DNA of 64,000 bases from SZUA-217 sp964194555 (GTDB lineage: Bacteria > Actinomycetota > Acidimicrobiia > Spongiisociales > ZC4RG35), in contig CAXMMT010000010.1 in assembly GCA_964194555.1 (NCBI GenBank), positions 4,289-68,288 of the forward strand, read 5' to 3'. Each line of letters starts with the position of its first letter. The first letter of the stretch is position 1. Of the stretch, positions 62,493-64,000 are shown in pieces. A program made the position numbers and the translations under genes. The notes under the pieces are model-generated. The model worked only from the letters and a program-made list of their open reading frames with translations, searched no databases and was not told the DNA's origin.

Positions 62493-63959
62493 TTGGCCAC
62501 CTCTATTCACTCCTCTGAGACATCTTCGCCGCGGCGGAGGAGTTTGGCCGCGCTCGCGTCGGCCCTGGTGCCTGGGTGGGGACAGACCTACCTCGGTCGT
62601 CGCGATATCGGCCGCAGACTCTTCATCATCGACGCAGTCATTGCCGGTTTTGTGTTGTTCTCGCTCGTCTTTCTTCGGAGTGATGTCATCAAGATCTGGG
62701 TTTCGTCCGGGGCCCTGGCCCTTTTGATGGTGATGAACCTGGCGATTCTGGCCTACAGATGGCTGGCTGCGGCCGACGCCTACCACTCCGTTCCCCCCTC
62801 GGGAGAGCCAAGATGGCTGACCGGCGTGGGCATTGTGGCTGTCGCGGTGGCACTGGTCGTGCCACATCTCCTATTCGGCTATCTCATCGTGGTCCAGGCA
62901 AGTCTCATCGATACCGTGTTCTCCTCGTCGGAACCGGCTGTCGTGGTCGCTTCGTCAGACGCGGCCGCATCCGGTGATCCGACCGCGGATCCGCCAGGAG
63001 GGGCCGGTGTTATCACCTCGACCACGATCCCCGCGCAGACGACCACGACGACGGAGGCAACGCTGTGGGACGGTCTGGAGCGTCTCAACATCGTTTTGCT
63101 CGGTGCCGACGCCGGAGAGGGCCGGACAGGGCTTCGCACCGACACGACCATTGTCGTCAGCATCGATCCATCAACCGGAAACACGGCGATGTTCTCCGTG
63201 CCGCGTGATCTGTCCAACGTTCCTTTACCGGACGGGATGGGTATTTGGGATTGCGACTGTTTCCCCGACCTCATCACTCATCTCTATGACGCCGGGGTCA
63301 ACAATCCCCAGGCCTTCCCCGGTCGGGACGAGCCGTCGATCAACGCCATCAAGGGAGCCGTTGGCGAGTTGTTCGGAATCCCGATCCACTACTACGCCCT
63401 GGTCACACTGGAGGGCTTTGTCGACGTCGTGGACGCACTCGGCGGTGTGACCATGGAAATACCAGAGACCATCTTCGACGATACGTATCCACACGAGGAC
63501 GGGAGCATCGTGAGCATCGAGATCGAGGAAGGGACACGACACCTCAACGGTCATGAGGCTCTTGCCTATGCCCGAATACGACGTCATTCGGATGACTTCA
63601 ACCGGATGAACCGTCAGCGTTGTGTACTCGAGGCCGTCCTGGAGCAGTCGAGTCCGACGGAGATCCTCTTCCGGTTTGGTGCAATTGCAGAGGCAATGAA
63701 GAGAAGTCTGGTGACCGACATCCCTCAGGAGCGCCTCGCCGATTTCATCGACCTCCTTCCGGTGATCTCCACAGATCGGATTGCGACCCTGCGGATCACG
63801 CGAACCGAGTACAAGACCGGCAGTGCGCCCGGGCGCACCTACTACGACGTAGACAGGATCAGAGAAGACGCGCAGTTCTTGATGGCCGACCCCGAGGCTG
63901 CCCAGGAGGAGTTGGGTCTGGACGATCTCGACACCACCTGTGGTGTGACCGAGAGCTAA
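62493..63959 (+). CDS. LytR-CpsA-Psr (LCP) family glycopolymer ligase
   Basis: A 488-residue protein. The start is uncertain: TTG 62493 is used, as no ATG is close. The N-terminal 140 residues hold three or four membrane helices preceded by ALVPGWGQTYLGRRDIG, resembling DUF5683-type domains, then a Thr-rich linker. The LCP domain begins at about 205: RLNIVLLGADAGEGRTGLRT, DTTIVVSIDPSTGN, AMFSVPRDLSN, and late ALAYARIRRHSDDFNRMNRQ, which holds the phosphate-binding arginines. LCP enzymes transfer lipid-linked glycopolymers to peptidoglycan outside the cell. The neighbouring flippase-transferase would supply such a polymer. Confidence 0.85.
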   Translation: MATSIHSSETSSPRRRSLAALASALVPGWGQTYLGRRDIGRRLFIIDAVIAGFVLFSLVFLRSDVIKIWVSSGALALLMVMNLAILAYRWLAAADAYHSVPPSGEPRWLTGVGIVAVAVALVVPHLLFGYLIVVQASLIDTVFSSSEPAVVVASSDAAASGDPTADPPGGAGVITSTTIPAQTTTTTEATLWDGLERLNIVLLGADAGEGRTGLRTDTTIVVSIDPSTGNTAMFSVPRDLSNVPLPDGMGIWDCDCFPDLITHLYDAGVNNPQAFPGRDEPSINAIKGAVGELFGIPIHYYALVTLEGFVDVVDALGGVTMEIPETIFDDTYPHEDGSIVSIEIEEGTRHLNGHEALAYARIRRHSDDFNRMNRQRCVLEAVLEQSSPTEILFRFGAIAEAMKRSLVTDIPQERLADFIDLLPVISTDRIATLRITRTEYKTGSAPGRTYYDVDRIREDAQFLMADPEAAQEELGLDDLDTTCGVTES

Positions 63960-64000
63960 CTGCCCTGACAAACTGTGCGGTGTGACTCATTCGCCGGTGT

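Noticed and set aside
60480..62867. 795-residue version of the flippase-transferase
   Set aside because: Codons above 62372 are antisense to the LCP gene and have a His/Arg-rich non-coding composition.
1..64000. CRISPR arrays, rRNA genes, intact insertion sequences or prophage genes
   Set aside because: No regularly spaced repeats, no rRNA-like stretches and no transposase, integrase or phage structural proteins were seen on either strand.

Overview
This is a GC-rich bacterial chromosome segment with many GTG and TTG starts, tightly overlapping operons, class III nucleotide cyclases, a DUF222/HNH gene, a META-domain lipoprotein and an LCP protein. These point to Actinomycetota. I lean towards an Acidimicrobiia-like, probably uncultured lineage, but this is an inference from gene content. 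No rRNA, tRNA, CRISPR array, phage or intact transposase was seen.

Layout. 0-1.8 kb: an XRE regulator, a hicAB toxin-antitoxin pair whose toxin gene is broken by a 10-bp tandem duplication, and an RraA-family remnant. 1.8-5.6 kb: a fumarate reductase/succinate dehydrogenase operon (frdABCD) followed by a small repeat protein. 5.7-11.2 kb: a cyclase-ATPase-TPR regulator, a DUF2652 gene fragment, a hydrolase-cyclase-MaoC three-domain protein and a DUF4262 protein. 11.3-19.5 kb: three AMP-forming acyl-CoA ligases facing boxC-boxB, the aerobic benzoyl-CoA epoxidation route. 19.7-26.9 kb: patB-like lyase, rarA, an MFS carrier, a cytochrome c lipoprotein, a DUF3105 protein and a copper-type P-ATPase.

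26.9-44.4 kb is a one-carbon region. It holds an NAD-linked formate dehydrogenase operon with an in-frame TGA (selenocysteine) and a matching SECIS hairpin, formate-tetrahydrofolate ligase (fhs), heterotetrameric sarcosine oxidase (soxBDAG) and a further FAD oxidoreductase. Sarcosine oxidase can deliver methylene-THF, Fhs interconverts formyl-THF and formate, and the dehydrogenase oxidises formate to CO2 with NADH formation. The catalytic subunit of this dehydrogenase is split: the molybdopterin domain is the first gene and the iron-sulfur N-terminal half is the third, with the NuoEF-type subunit between them. The same region contains a palindromic MITE-like element in two copies and several decayed genes (frameshifted DUF222, an alpha/beta-hydrolase tail, and an internally deleted copy of the soxA/soxG junction).

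44.4-48.8 kb: phenylacetate-CoA ligase, a metallo-beta-lactamase fold protein and two acyl-CoA dehydrogenases. 48.8-51.9 kb: a zinc uptake locus (zur-znuC / znuA-znuB) with a perfect 7-1-7 operator at the znuA start. 52-60.4 kb: a peptide ABC transporter (five genes), an M20 amidohydrolase and a tandem decayed copy of it. 60.5-64 kb: an oligosaccharide flippase fused to a priming sugar transferase, divergent from an LCP cell-wall ligase, suggesting envelope glycopolymer synthesis.
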